Positions 18,040 to 26,424 of a stretch of DNA of 64,000 nucleotides are shown here, one piece after another (positions within the stretch are counted from its first letter, which is position 1; every line of letters begins with the position of its first letter). A program made the position numbers and the translations under genes. Source of the DNA: Modestobacter italicus. GTDB lineage: Bacteria; Actinomycetota; Actinomycetes; Mycobacteriales; Geodermatophilaceae. The notes below the pieces were generated by a model. It saw only the letters and a list, made by a program, of their open reading frames with translations, ran no database searches and was not told where the DNA came from. The DNA lies in NCBI RefSeq assembly GCF_000306785.1, contig NC_017955.1, positions 3,534,001-3,598,000 on the forward strand, given 5' to 3'.

Positions 18040-18932
18040 TCAGGAGGTCGACCCGGAGCCGACGGCGCGGAAGACGTCGTCCAACCGGGTGGGTGCCGCA
18101 GACAGCCCGCGCAGCTCGACGGCGTGGGCGTCGGCCCAGTCGAGCAGCTGCTTGAGGTCGGTCTGCATGTCGAAGGTCTCGATCACGTAGGCGCTCCCGG
18201 AGACCGGTGCGGAGTGCATCGGCGGCGTCGCGGCGTCGGGGGGCAACGAGAACCGGATGGACGACGGCAGGGCCCGGGTCAGCTCCGACACCGTGCCCTG
18301 CTGGCGCAGGGTGCCGTCGCGCATCAGCCCGATGCGGTCGGCCCGCTGCTGCGCCTCTTCCAGGTAGTGCGTGGTCAGCACGACCGTGGACCCGTCCTCG
18401 CGCAGCTGCTGCACGGCGTCCCAGAGCCTGTCCCGGGACTCGATGTCCAGCCCCGTGGTGGGTTCGTCCAGGAAGACCAGCTCGGGGCGTCCGTAGACGG
18501 CCGTGGCGAAGTCGAGTCGTCGCTTCTCGCCCCGGACAGCTGGGACACCAAGGTGTCGGCCTTGTGCGTGAGGTCGACGGTCTTCAGGACGTCGTCGACG
18601 ACGTCCGAGCGCCCGGTGAGCCGGCCGATGAGCCGCACCGACTCGGAGACGGTGAGGTCGCCGGAGAAGCCGCTCTCCTGGAGCATGATCCCCGTCCGCG
18701 GCCGTACCGCACGCCGGTCGGTCGGGCTCTGGCCGAAGACGCGCACGGTGCCTGACGACGCGGTCCGGTGCCCTTCCACCACCTCCAGGGCGGAGGTCTT
18801 GCCGGCTCCGTTCGTGCCGAGGAGTGCATAGAGCTCCCCGGGCTCGACCTGGAACGACAGGTCCTTGACTGCGTGGAAGTCGCCGTAGCGGACGTTCAGC
18901 TCGTCGACGTCGATGACGGGGTTGGCGGACAT
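18040..18932 (-). pseudogene. ABC transporter ATP-binding protein, frameshifted
   Basis: It would encode 297 residues. Walker A is GTNGAGKTSALE. The frame breaks at the ABC signature: the minus strand reads CTGTCCGGGGCGAGAAG where the family needs one more G to give LSGGEKR. In the shifted frame the rest follows correctly: GEKRRLDFATAVYGRP, Walker B in VFLDEPTTGLD, then 'VVLTTHYLEEAQQRADRIGLMRDG'. The break is at the run of four C at 18530-18533. It is either a real frameshift or a base-call error in a homopolymer; the truncated partner permease favours real decay. Confidence 0.8.
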
Positions 18933-19095
18933 GGGTCCATGGGACAGGCCGCCGTCGGGACTGCCCAGTGCCGCCGCGTCACCTCGACGGCATGACCGCG
19001 CCAGGGCGATCCACATGACACGGCGTCACTACCGGCCGGACCCGCCGGGCCCCAGGATGGGAGCGGATCCCTGCCCCTCGTCCAGGAAGCCGCCC

Positions 19096-20298
19096 ATGGA
19101 AGCTCGCAGCCCTCGCCGGGCGCCACCGCGACCATCGACAGCACGGCGGTCGGCCGGAGCGGCCCGGTCGTCGCGACGTCGGTTCCGGGCGCTCAACCTC
19201 GCTGTCTTCCTCCCCCTGCTGTCCGCCGTGGGGGTGCTCCTGGTGGCCCGGCAGGCACAGACCTGGCAGCAGGCGGGTGTCCTCGGGCTCGGCATCGCAG
19301 CCGCGCTGGTCGCCTTCGAGCGGTGGACGGCGGGCGACCTGGCCCGCGTGGCGATCCCCTGCCTGGCCGTCGCCGCTGCGGTCTGGCCCTACGGGGTGCT
19401 GGTGATCGACAGCAGCGTCCAGGGCGCGTACTACTCGCTGGCCATCGTGGGCTCCCTCGTGGTGTCCCAGGCCCCCAGCCACCGCGGGACGGCCGCCCTC
19501 GGGCTGGTCGCGTACGTGGCGGCGGTCGGTGTGCTGGGCCTGGCGACCATGGCCCGACCCGACGTGGGCGACCTCATCGCCGAGGTCATCGTCCCGACTG
19601 GTTCCACGGCAGTCCTCACCGGGCTGATGTTCCCCAACAAGCGGTTCTACGACGTCGTGGCCGAACTGGAGGACGAGCGGGAGCGCGACGCGGAGCTGGC
19701 GGTGGTCCGCGAGAGGATGCGCTTCGCCGGTGACCTGCACGACATCCAGGGCCACACGCTGCACGTGGTGAAGCTCAAGATCGCGCTGGCCCGGAAGCTG
19801 CTGCACAGCGACACCGCGCGCTTGGAGCAGGAACTGCGCGAGATCTACGCCCTGGTCGGCGACACGATCGAGCAGACCAGGGAGCTGGCCTACGGACGCC
19901 GGAAGCTCAACATCGCCGCGGAACTCGAGAACGCGAAGAACCTGCTGGAGGCCGCGGGCATCCACGTCGACGTCGACTGTCGCGCCGGGGCCTCCCACGC
20001 CGACGAGCTCCTCGCCCAGGTGCTCCGGGAGACGACGACCAACATCCTGCGCCACTCGCGAGCCACCCTCGTGCGGATCGCGCTGTCCGAGGACGGCCTC
20101 ACCGTCGTGAACGACGGTGTCGACGACGAGGGTCTGCCGGAACTGCGCGGGCTCGCCGACCTCGCGCGCCGGGTGGCGGACGACGGCGGTGAGCTCACCG
20201 TCGAGCGCGCGGACGGGCGGTTCCTGACGGCGGCGGCCGTCCCCGCACCCCCGACCCCGGGTGATCGGGCGGCGACCGCCGGTCAGGCAGGCCGATGA
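19096..20298 (+). CDS. DesK/NarX-type sensor histidine kinase
   Basis: A 400-aa protein. About five to six membrane helices lie at 30-180 ('LNLAVFLPLLSAVGVLLV' first). A coiled segment 'ELEDERERDAELAVVRERMRF' leads to the HisKA_3 dimerisation box GDLHDIQGHTL, with phospho-acceptor His215. The ATPase N-box is ETTTNILRHSRA (Asn316). The G-boxes are weak: 'NDGVDDEGLPELRGLADLARRV' stands where GxGxxG would be expected. The ATG at 19096 has an AGGAAG ribosome site. It is coupled to the response regulator by a 4-bp overlap and divergent from the decayed ABC genes it may once have controlled. Confidence 0.85.
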   Translation: MEARSPRRAPPRPSTARRSAGAARSSRRRFRALNLAVFLPLLSAVGVLLVARQAQTWQQAGVLGLGIAAALVAFERWTAGDLARVAIPCLAVAAAVWPYGVLVIDSSVQGAYYSLAIVGSLVVSQAPSHRGTAALGLVAYVAAVGVLGLATMARPDVGDLIAEVIVPTGSTAVLTGLMFPNKRFYDVVAELEDERERDAELAVVRERMRFAGDLHDIQGHTLHVVKLKIALARKLLHSDTARLEQELREIYALVGDTIEQTRELAYGRRKLNIAAELENAKNLLEAAGIHVDVDCRAGASHADELLAQVLRETTTNILRHSRATLVRIALSEDGLTVVNDGVDDEGLPELRGLADLARRVADDGGELTVERADGRFLTAAAVPAPPTPGDRAATAGQAGR

Positions 20299-20897
20299 CC
20301 ACCGTCGTGCTGGCCGACGACGAGGTGCTGCTGCGCAGCGCACTCGCCTCGCTCCTCCCCCTGGAGGGCGACATCACGGTGCTGGCGGAGGCGGCCGACG
20401 GCTCGTCGGCCGTGGCAGCCACCCTCACCCACCGGCCTGACGTGCTGGTCATCGACCTCGAGATGCCTGGGATGGACGGCCTCGACGCCGTCACCGAGAT
20501 CCGTCGGACGCTGCCCGGCCAGGTCGTCCTCATGCTCACCCGCCACGCCCGGCCGGGGGTGCTGCGCAGCGCCCTGAAGCTGGGGGTACAGGGCTTCGCC
20601 AGCAAGTCCGCCGACCCGGAGCACATCGCCTCGGTCATCTCGGTGCTCCACGGTGGCCGGAGGTGGATCGACCAGGACGTCTCGGCCGCGGCGATCGTCG
20701 ACGACTGCCCGCTGACCGACCGGGAGCTCGAGGTCCTCCGGGTGACGCGCGAGGGCTACTCCGTCGCCGAGATCGCCGACCGGATGCACCTGGCCCACGG
20801 CACGGTGCGGAACTACCTGTCCAGCGCCATGCAGAAGACCCAGACCCGCACCCGGCACGAAGCGGCTCGGTACGCGCGGGAGCACGACTGGCTGTGA
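20295..20897 (+). CDS. NarL/FixJ-family response regulator
   Basis: A 200-aa protein. The receiver domain spans 1-120, with the acidic pair DD (8-9), phospho-acceptor Asp54 in [11 protein letters not shown], and the conserved Lys near 104 in '[11 protein letters not shown]'. The LuxR-type HTH lies at about 137-195 ('[42 protein letters not shown]'). It is the partner of the sensor kinase encoded just upstream (ATGA overlap). The likely target was the adjacent ABC transporter, as in DesKR-like systems. Confidence 0.92.
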   Translation: MTTVVLADDEVLLRSALASLLPLEGDITVLAEAADGSSAVAATLTHRPDVLVIDLEMPGMDGLDAVTEIRRTLPGQVVLMLTRHARPGVLRSALKLGVQGFASKSADPEHIASVISVLHGGRRWIDQDVSAAAIVDDCPLTDRELEVLRVTREGYSVAEIADRMHLAHGTVRNYLSSAMQKTQTRTRHEAARYAREHDWL

Positions 20898-20991
20898 GCC
20901 CCTCCCGCCCAGGTCGGCACGTCCACGGCCCCAGGGAGTTCCGACCGAGCAGCGGCAGCACCGCTGGCCGCCCGAGCAAGGAGATGCAGGC

Positions 20992-21384
20992 GTGACGACC
21001 CCGGACCAGCTGGAGCGCAACAAGGACACGGTGCAGTCCTTCTACGACCTCATGTTCAACCAGTGCCGCCCGGCCGAGGCCCTGGAACGCTTCGCGGGGG
21101 ACAGCTACACCCAGCACAACCCGCACGTCGGGGACGGCAAGGCCGCCTTCGTCGACTACTTCGAGCGGATGGCTCGCGACTTCCCCGGCAAGCAGGTGCG
21201 GTTCATCCGCGTGGTCGCCGAACGCGACCACGTCGTCCTGCACTGCCACCAGACCTGGCCCGGCGATCACGACTACGCCGGCATCGACATCTTCCGGCTC
21301 GACGCCGCCGGCAGGGTCGTCGAGCACTGGGACGTCCTGCAGGTCGTCCCCGATCACTCGGCCAACGGCAACGGGATGTTCTGA
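20992..21384 (+). CDS. SnoaL-like (NTF2 fold) protein
   Basis: A 130-aa protein with the polyketide-cyclase-like SnoaL pattern: '[40 protein letters not shown]', a central '[12 protein letters not shown]', and '[24 protein letters not shown]' at the end. Members bind small hydrophobic ligands; the substrate is not predictable. The GTG at 20992 has an AAGGAG ribosome site eight bases upstream. It follows the response regulator by 94 bp and may be separate from it. Confidence 0.85.
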   Translation: MTTPDQLERNKDTVQSFYDLMFNQCRPAEALERFAGDSYTQHNPHVGDGKAAFVDYFERMARDFPGKQVRFIRVVAERDHVVLHCHQTWPGDHDYAGIDIFRLDAAGRVVEHWDVLQVVPDHSANGNGMF

Positions 21385-21521
21385 CACCGATCGGGAGGAC
21401 CCCGCCGCCGCGATGGCGCCGGGACAGAGCCGGTGTGCCGGTGGCCTCGGCGAACCGCGAGGTCGTCGCCGCCCTGTCGGTCGGATCCCGGCACGGTCAC
21501 CTCACGCGGTCGCCGTTGTCG

Positions 21522-22379
21522 TCAGACGCCAGGCCGGGTCGACAGGGGCTGTGCCCCGATGACGCCGAGGAGGGCCAGGTTCTCGGCGTCGCGGGATCCC
21601 GAGGGCGCGGTGTAGAGCACGAGGTGCTGGTCACGCTCGGTGAGGGCGAGCGAGTCGCAGTCGACGGTGATGTCGCCGACGGGGGTGCCCCGGAACGTCT
21701 TCCTCAGGGGCGGTGGGACCTGGACGTCGTGACGCTCCCAGAGCCGTGCGAACTCGGCGCTCTCGCCTCGCAGCTCCTGGACCAGGTCGGCGACGAGACG
21801 ATCCGACGGGTAGCGCGCCTGGGTGCTCCGGAGTCGCGTGACGACGCCCTGCCGGAACTCGACGTCGTCGGAGATCCCGTAGATCGGGACGGGCGGCTGC
21901 TCGTCGGACAGGAAGGCCTTGCGCGCGAGGTTGCGGTCGTGCGGATCGACGAGCGCGAAGTCCTCCATCAGCGCTGCTGCGAGGTCGTTCCACGCGAGCA
22001 CCTCGAACGCGGCGGACAGCACGATCCCTGCCGTCTGCGGCAGCCTCTCGAGGAGCCCGAGGATGCTCGGGCGGACGTCACGGCGGTGCGATCCCGAAGG
22101 GGTGGGCGCGGTGCCGGCGAGGAGGTGCAGGTGGTCGGACTCCGCGTCGGTGAGCCGGAGGGCGCCGGCGATGCCGGCCAGCACCTCGGCCGACGGGCGG
22201 GGTGCGCGGCCCTGTTCGAGGCGGACGTAGTACTCGGTCGAGATGTGCGCCAGGACGGCGATCTCCTCACGCCGGAGGCCCGGCGTCCTCCGGCGTGCGC
22301 CTGAGGGGAGGCCGACGTCCTCGGGGCGGAGCCGCTCGCGGCGAGTGCGGAGGAATGCGCCCAGTTCGCCCTTGTCCAC
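21522..22379 (-). CDS. XRE/MmyB-family transcriptional regulator
   Basis: A 285-aa protein. The N-terminal HTH lies at about 8-80 ('LGAFLRTRRERLRPEDVGLPSGARRRTPGLRREEIAVLAHISTEYYVRLEQGR'). The C-terminal MmyB ligand-binding-like domain lies at about 105-270 ('VLAWNDLAAALMEDF', 'VGDITVDCDSLALTERDQHLVLYTA'). Such regulators are very often divergent from a short-chain dehydrogenase they control, as here. The ATG directly precedes the shared intergenic region. Confidence 0.9.
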   Translation of the reverse strand: MDKGELGAFLRTRRERLRPEDVGLPSGARRRTPGLRREEIAVLAHISTEYYVRLEQGRAPRPSAEVLAGIAGALRLTDAESDHLHLLAGTAPTPSGSHRRDVRPSILGLLERLPQTAGIVLSAAFEVLAWNDLAAALMEDFALVDPHDRNLARKAFLSDEQPPVPIYGISDDVEFRQGVVTRLRSTQARYPSDRLVADLVQELRGESAEFARLWERHDVQVPPPLRKTFRGTPVGDITVDCDSLALTERDQHLVLYTAPSGSRDAENLALLGVIGAQPLSTRPGV

Positions 22380-22427
22380 GGGCCGAGTGTGCGCGCCGGG
22401 GGTCAGCGGAGCGTGGTACCGACTGTG

Positions 22428-22444
22428 CCTGTATCAGGATCAGG
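22428..22444. promoter_or_regulatory. Candidate operator between regulator and SDR
   Basis: CCTGTATCAGGATCAGG: CCTG and CAGG form a short dyad, and ATCAGG occurs twice in tandem. It sits in the 85-bp divergent gap between the MmyB-type regulator and the SDR, 21 bp before the SDR start. Confidence 0.4.
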
Positions 22445-22464
22445 CGCCCGGCGACGGTGTCGGT

Positions 22465-23250
22465 GTGACACACACCAACGAGTCCATCCCGGTCGGCATG
22501 CTGACCGGCAAGGTCCTCTTCATCACCGGAGCCAGCCGCGGGATCGGCGCCGCCGCCGCTCAGCTCTTCGCCTCCCAAGGCGCCTCCGTCGTGCTCGCCG
22601 CCCGCAACACCGCAGCGCTCGACACGCTCGTCGCCCAGATCCGCGACGAGGGCGGCACCGCCGACGCCGTTGCGATGGACCTCTCCGACCGGACCAGCAT
22701 CCGCGCCGCCGTCGACCGGGTGGAGCACCTCCACGGCCGCCTCGACGGAGCGTTCAACAACGGCGGGGTGAACCAGCAGGACGTCGGCCCGCTCGACACC
22801 ACCTCCGACGACGACATCGACGAGCAGTTCGCCGTCAACTTCCGCTCCCACTGGGTCGCGATGGTCTCCGAAGCCGCTCTCATGCGTCGCACCGGCGGCG
22901 GGGCGATCGTCAACACGTCCAGCATCGGCAGCCGCCGGGCCGTTCCTCCGCTGCCTGCCTACGGCGCGATGAAGCGCGCCCTGAACAGCCTCACCGAGAC
23001 CGCCGCCGTCACGTGGGCCCCGCAGGGCATCCGCGTCAACGGCATCACTCCAGGCGGTACCGCCACCGAGATGATGGAGGAGTGGGAAGCGAAGACACCA
23101 GGCATCATCGCTGCCAACAACGCCGCCAGCCCCATCGGCAGGATGGCGACCGCGCTCGAGGTCGCAGAGGTCGCCGGCTTCCTCCTCAGCAACCGCGCGT
23201 CAGCCGTGACGGGCGCCATCGTGCCCGTCGACGGCGGGGCCGGCGCCTGA
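22465..23250 (+). CDS. Short-chain dehydrogenase/reductase
   Basis: A 261-aa classical SDR. The cofactor motif is TGASRGIGAAAAQ. The catalytic Ser is in IVNTSSIGSRR, and Tyr and Lys are in PAYGAMKRAL (YxxxK). The C-terminal 'VPVDGGAGA' is typical. Glycine-rich and Arg residues after the second strand ('VVLAARN') suggest NADP(H). The substrate is unknown. The GTG at 22465 adds 11 residues before the MLTGKV core; ATG 22498 is an alternative start. It is divergent from its probable regulator. Confidence 0.88.
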   Translation: MTHTNESIPVGMLTGKVLFITGASRGIGAAAAQLFASQGASVVLAARNTAALDTLVAQIRDEGGTADAVAMDLSDRTSIRAAVDRVEHLHGRLDGAFNNGGVNQQDVGPLDTTSDDDIDEQFAVNFRSHWVAMVSEAALMRRTGGGAIVNTSSIGSRRAVPPLPAYGAMKRALNSLTETAAVTWAPQGIRVNGITPGGTATEMMEEWEAKTPGIIAANNAASPIGRMATALEVAEVAGFLLSNRASAVTGAIVPVDGGAGA

Positions 23251-23387
23251 GCTGAAGGCCCGTGACGACCGACACCGATCTCACCGGAGAGGTCGGCGTC
23301 GTCGCCGGTGCTGGCTGGCCCCCAGCACCGCCACACGGTCGTGGCACGGGCGCCCGCCCAGGTGGAGTCGCGCCTGGGTCGAGGTGC

Positions 23388-23537
23388 ATGCGTGCTGTGC
23401 AGATCACCCGGGTCGGCGGTCCCGAGGTCATGGACGTCGTCGACCTGCCCGACCCGGTCCCCGGGGACGGCGAGCAGCTGTTCGACATCAGCTCGTCGGG
23501 CGTGGACGTCGCCGGCACCCACCACCTCCTGTCTTGA
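23388..23537 (+). pseudogene. 5' fragment of qor (copy 1)
   Basis: 49 codons matching the start of the complete qor at 37119: MRAVQITRVGGPEVMDVVDL, then PDPVPGDGEQLFDISSSGVD, then a stop after THHLLS. The DNA is clearly diverged from copies 3 and 4 but contains the same 35-bp invariant stretch. The leaderless TAGCCT promoter of copies 3 and 4 is missing. It marks the left edge of element E1. Confidence 0.85.
23421..23455 (+). repeat. Invariant 35-bp qor core, copy 1
   Basis: Identical to 28291-28325, 32122-32156 and 37152-37186. It contains a weak dyad, AGGTC ... GACCT. It is a candidate recombination core. Confidence 0.7.
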
Positions 23538-23586
23538 GAGGTATGTCAAGAGCCGACTGGCGGCGCGGCGCCCCACGGCCGCTCGG

Positions 23587-23949
23587 TCAGCCGTTGACTG
23601 GAGGTGGCTGGGTCTGCTCCCAGACCTCGGCGAAGTCCTCGGCGACCAGAGGCCAGATCCGCTGACGTCCGGCCTCGACCGAGTCGATGTCATCTGACAG
23701 GGGACCGAAGACCACGAAGTCGTGGGGGATCACCCTGCCAGCCCGGTCCCGCCGCCCTACGGGGTCCCAGAAGCGGAGGACCACCATGTCGGGATGCCCC
23801 CCGGTCGCGAAGATCCGGCGACAAGCCTCCGATGTGTCCTCTAGACCCGCGAAGGCGGTGTCGTACACGGGAAGTGGATCCTCGAATCCCCCGCTACGAA
23901 GGAATCTGAAGCCCCAGGCCCGCCCACGCGTAGCCCAGATGAGGCTCAC
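23587..23949 (-). CDS. Small partner of the GTPase, function unknown
   Basis: 120 residues starting MSLIWATRGRAWGFRFL. Conserved-looking stretches are 'GFEDPLPVYDTAFAG' and 'DRAGRVIPHDFVVFGP'. It is acidic at the end, with no membrane segment. Its GTG start overlaps the GTPase stop (GTGA), so the two are translated together and probably act together. The frame can be extended upstream through the GTPase gene, but that part is compositional shadow. I know no biochemical role. Confidence 0.75.
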   Translation of the reverse strand: MSLIWATRGRAWGFRFLRSGGFEDPLPVYDTAFAGLEDTSEACRRIFATGGHPDMVVLRFWDPVGRRDRAGRVIPHDFVVFGPLSDDIDSVEAGRQRIWPLVAEDFAEVWEQTQPPPVNG

Positions 23950-25091
23950 CTGAGGCTCCTGAACAGAATCCGCTCCTTCTCTCCCTTTTCCAGGTCCATC
24001 CCGAATCCGGTCAGCGTGGCTCTCAGGTAGTCGTGCTTGGCGAGCGCTTCGGCGTTCAGTTCCCTGAGCTTCTCCCCCGCCATGTCGGTCAAGTCCTTCA
24101 GACCAGGGCCGGCGACTCGCACGATCTTGCCCAGTCGGCCGGGCAGTTTGACGCGCCGTCCGAGCACATCCGCCAGCGGCCCGAGTCCCCTCAACAGGCT
24201 CTCGGCCACCTTCCCGGGGATCTGCTGCCGTTGTGCCCACCGCACGTGGCGCTCGAAGGGCAGCATGGCGGCCATCGGCAGGACCATGTCCAGACCGACG
24301 CGCTTGGTGACCTCGATTCGACCTGCCTCGAACTGCGCGGACGAGAGCAGCACGAAGTCCTCACCGACGGCCAGCGCATCCTTGGCCTGCACCAGCCCAG
24401 CCACTACCTGGCGGAGTTGATCAAGGTCCTCCCAGGCCTTCTCGATGAGGAGGTCCCGGAACGCGAACACGTCCATGCCCGGGAGCAGGTCGGCCTTCGA
24501 CAGCGCGATCATCCAGATGCGCGGGAACTCGACGAGGGGCTCCCCGTCCTCCAGCAGATCGTCCTTCAGCGACAGGAGCCCGTTGCGGACGTTGGTCAGC
24601 AGCGACTTCAGGTACCGCTCCTCCTCCCCCGAGTTGTCGATCAATCGCTGGGCGTCCACCAACAGCAGCGCGACATCGGAGCCGAGCAGGGACCTGAAGG
24701 TGTCGACCCTGCGCTGGGCCTCCTCCGGCCCGCTCACGTCCTGCTCGAACCACTCCCCCGGGTAGTCGTGCCAGACGAGACGCAGGGCGTCGAACGGCCT
24801 GGTCTTCATGGCCTTGGCGGCGGACCCGTCCTTCAGCTTGATCGAGAACGAGTAGGACGTCCCCGAGAAGCGGGTGGGCTCGGGCAGCCGCGCCGAGTTC
24901 TTCATGCCGAGGTAGTTCTTGTGCAGCCGATTGCCCTGGCCGATGTCGTCCGCGAGGACGTGGAAGTGACTCTGCTGAAGGAACTGGGCTTCCTGCGTGG
25001 CTCCGTAGAACGAGGACACCAGGACGGTCTTGCCGCTGCCGCCCTCGCCGAACACCGCGATGTGCTGCTCCAGCGCTCTGCTCACATCCAT
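23946..25091 (-). CDS. Predicted GTPase (TRAFAC-like), element E1
   Basis: A 381-aa soluble protein. The P-loop is GEGGSGKT (15-22). The switch/G3 motif is DYPGEW (109-114), where DxxG is expected. The G4 motif is SKAD (198-201). The C-terminal 150 residues are helical and basic. This pattern fits the uncharacterised TRAFAC-type GTPases found in mobile conflict-type cassettes, rather than a translation GTPase. The ATG at 25091 is the first start in the frame. It is coupled to the 120-aa gene. Whether it binds GTP and what it senses are unknown. Confidence 0.75.
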   Translation of the reverse strand: MDVSRALEQHIAVFGEGGSGKTVLVSSFYGATQEAQFLQQSHFHVLADDIGQGNRLHKNYLGMKNSARLPEPTRFSGTSYSFSIKLKDGSAAKAMKTRPFDALRLVWHDYPGEWFEQDVSGPEEAQRRVDTFRSLLGSDVALLLVDAQRLIDNSGEEERYLKSLLTNVRNGLLSLKDDLLEDGEPLVEFPRIWMIALSKADLLPGMDVFAFRDLLIEKAWEDLDQLRQVVAGLVQAKDALAVGEDFVLLSSAQFEAGRIEVTKRVGLDMVLPMAAMLPFERHVRWAQRQQIPGKVAESLLRGLGPLADVLGRRVKLPGRLGKIVRVAGPGLKDLTDMAGEKLRELNAEALAKHDYLRATLTGFGMDLEKGEKERILFRSLR

Positions 25092-25131
25092 GCGCGGAGC
25101 GTAGAGACCCTCGCGGACGACCCGGCCGGGG

Positions 25132-26055
25132 TCAGCCCCTGCTCGTCGACGGACTGGGTCCGTCCCGTCCCAGGAGGTGCATCAGCGACGCGGCCTCGTC
25201 GGTGATGATCGCGTCGACCCCCAGGGACAACGCGAACTCCATGTCGCGGGGGCGGTTGACCACCCACACGTGGACCTGCAGACCGGCTCGGTGCAGTCGT
25301 CCGACGAGCCCCGGCGCCTGACGGAGCAGCGCGAGCGACGGGCCGACGGCGGTGCCGACCGGGGGGACGGAGCGCTTCCGCGACCGCGGCAGCACCTGGC
25401 GGACCAGGTGCACGGTGGGGAGGTCGGGCGCCAGGACACGGACCCGCCGCAGTGCCGTGGGCGAGAAGCTCATGACCCGGACCGCCGGCCGTCCCGACTC
25501 CTCGAGCGGCCGGCCGCCGGACAGCAGTCCGAACCTCCGGAGGCTGGCGAGCAAGGCGGTCTCGACCTGGCCGGCGCGGCGGGTCGGGTGCTTGGTCTCG
25601 ATCGCCAGGCCCACTCGCCCGGGTGAGGCCGTCACGTAGTCCAGCAACCGGTCCAGGGTGAGCACCCGTCCGGCGTCCTCGTCGACCTCGTCGCCCTCCT
25701 CCTCGACCGCAGGACGCCGCGGGCGACCCCGGATCCCGGCAGCCCGGCTTCGCCGGTGGACGACCCGGTGTTGTTCCAGCTCGGCAAGGTCCAGCGCCGA
25801 CACCACACCGCGCCCCGTGGACGTCCGGTTGATCCGGCGGTCGTGCACGCACACCAGCACCCCGTCGCGGGTCATCCGGACGTCGCACTCCACGGCGTCC
25901 GCCCCGAGGGCCAGCGCCTGCTGGTAGGCGGCGAGGGTGTGCTCAGGTGCCTCCGCCGAGACGCCGCGGTGCGCCACGACCTCGACCTCGGACCGCGCCC
26001 GGGGCGGCAGGCCCGTGACGCCCTCGCGGCCGTACCGGTCCCCACGACGGGGCAC
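25132..26055 (-). CDS. Glycerophosphodiester phosphodiesterase (GDPD) family protein
   Basis: A 307-aa TIM-barrel hydrolase of glycerophosphodiesters. Motifs are VVAHRGVSAEAPEHTLAAY (catalytic His, Glu/Asn region), 'GADAVECDVRMTRDGVLVCVHDRRINRTSTG' (metal-binding Glu/Asp and second His), and 'VNRPRDMEFALSLGVDAIITDEA' at the end. A GTG at 26055 with a GAGGAG ribosome site sets the start; the frame runs further upstream to 26142 but without a ribosome site. No signal peptide is visible. It ends 40 bp from the GTPase start in the same direction. A basic insert (about 100-130) is unusual. Confidence 0.85.
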   Translation of the reverse strand: MPRRGDRYGREGVTGLPPRARSEVEVVAHRGVSAEAPEHTLAAYQQALALGADAVECDVRMTRDGVLVCVHDRRINRTSTGRGVVSALDLAELEQHRVVHRRSRAAGIRGRPRRPAVEEEGDEVDEDAGRVLTLDRLLDYVTASPGRVGLAIETKHPTRRAGQVETALLASLRRFGLLSGGRPLEESGRPAVRVMSFSPTALRRVRVLAPDLPTVHLVRQVLPRSRKRSVPPVGTAVGPSLALLRQAPGLVGRLHRAGLQVHVWVVNRPRDMEFALSLGVDAIITDEAASLMHLLGRDGPSPSTSRG

Positions 26056-26424
26056 GCGATCTCCTCGAAGGCTCCGGGGACCGGGCGGGAGCACCGGGTC
26101 CCTGTCGTCCGGCGGCAGGACCCGTCCTGCCGCCGCTGGCATCGACTACTACCCGGCGTCCCCCGGGCGACACCCGCACCTGTCCTACGAAGCAGGTGAT
26201 GGCCCGCGGACGGACGTCCGGCGGGAGCAACGCCTGCGGCGGGTCGGTGTCGTGACGGTTTCGCACACCTGATCCGTTGTTCTCGCGTCTGTCCACCCGA
26301 GGAACAGGCCGGCCAGTGGAACGGTGCTCATCCGAGCGACCTCGGGCGGACCATCACCCGCACGCGGCGGGCAGATCCCGCGGGACGAGCTCCAGCGAGG
26401 TGTGGGGCACGGCAAGCTGACCCC
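26056..26424. other. Intergenic region between GDPD and the DUF429-Rel gene
   Basis: 369 bp without a convincing gene. It must hold the two divergent promoters. The only clear structure is the hairpin at 26111-26134. Confidence 0.5.
26111..26134. repeat. Perfect hairpin GGCGGCAGGA-CCCG-TCCTGCCGCC
   Basis: Ten paired bases with a four-base loop, between divergent GDPD and DUF429-Rel genes. It could be an operator or an RNA hairpin in the GDPD leader. Confidence 0.5.

Noticed and set aside
23262..23537. A 91-aa gene including qor fragment 1
   Set aside because: The part before the ATG at 23388 has no support; only the qor-like 49 codons match anything.
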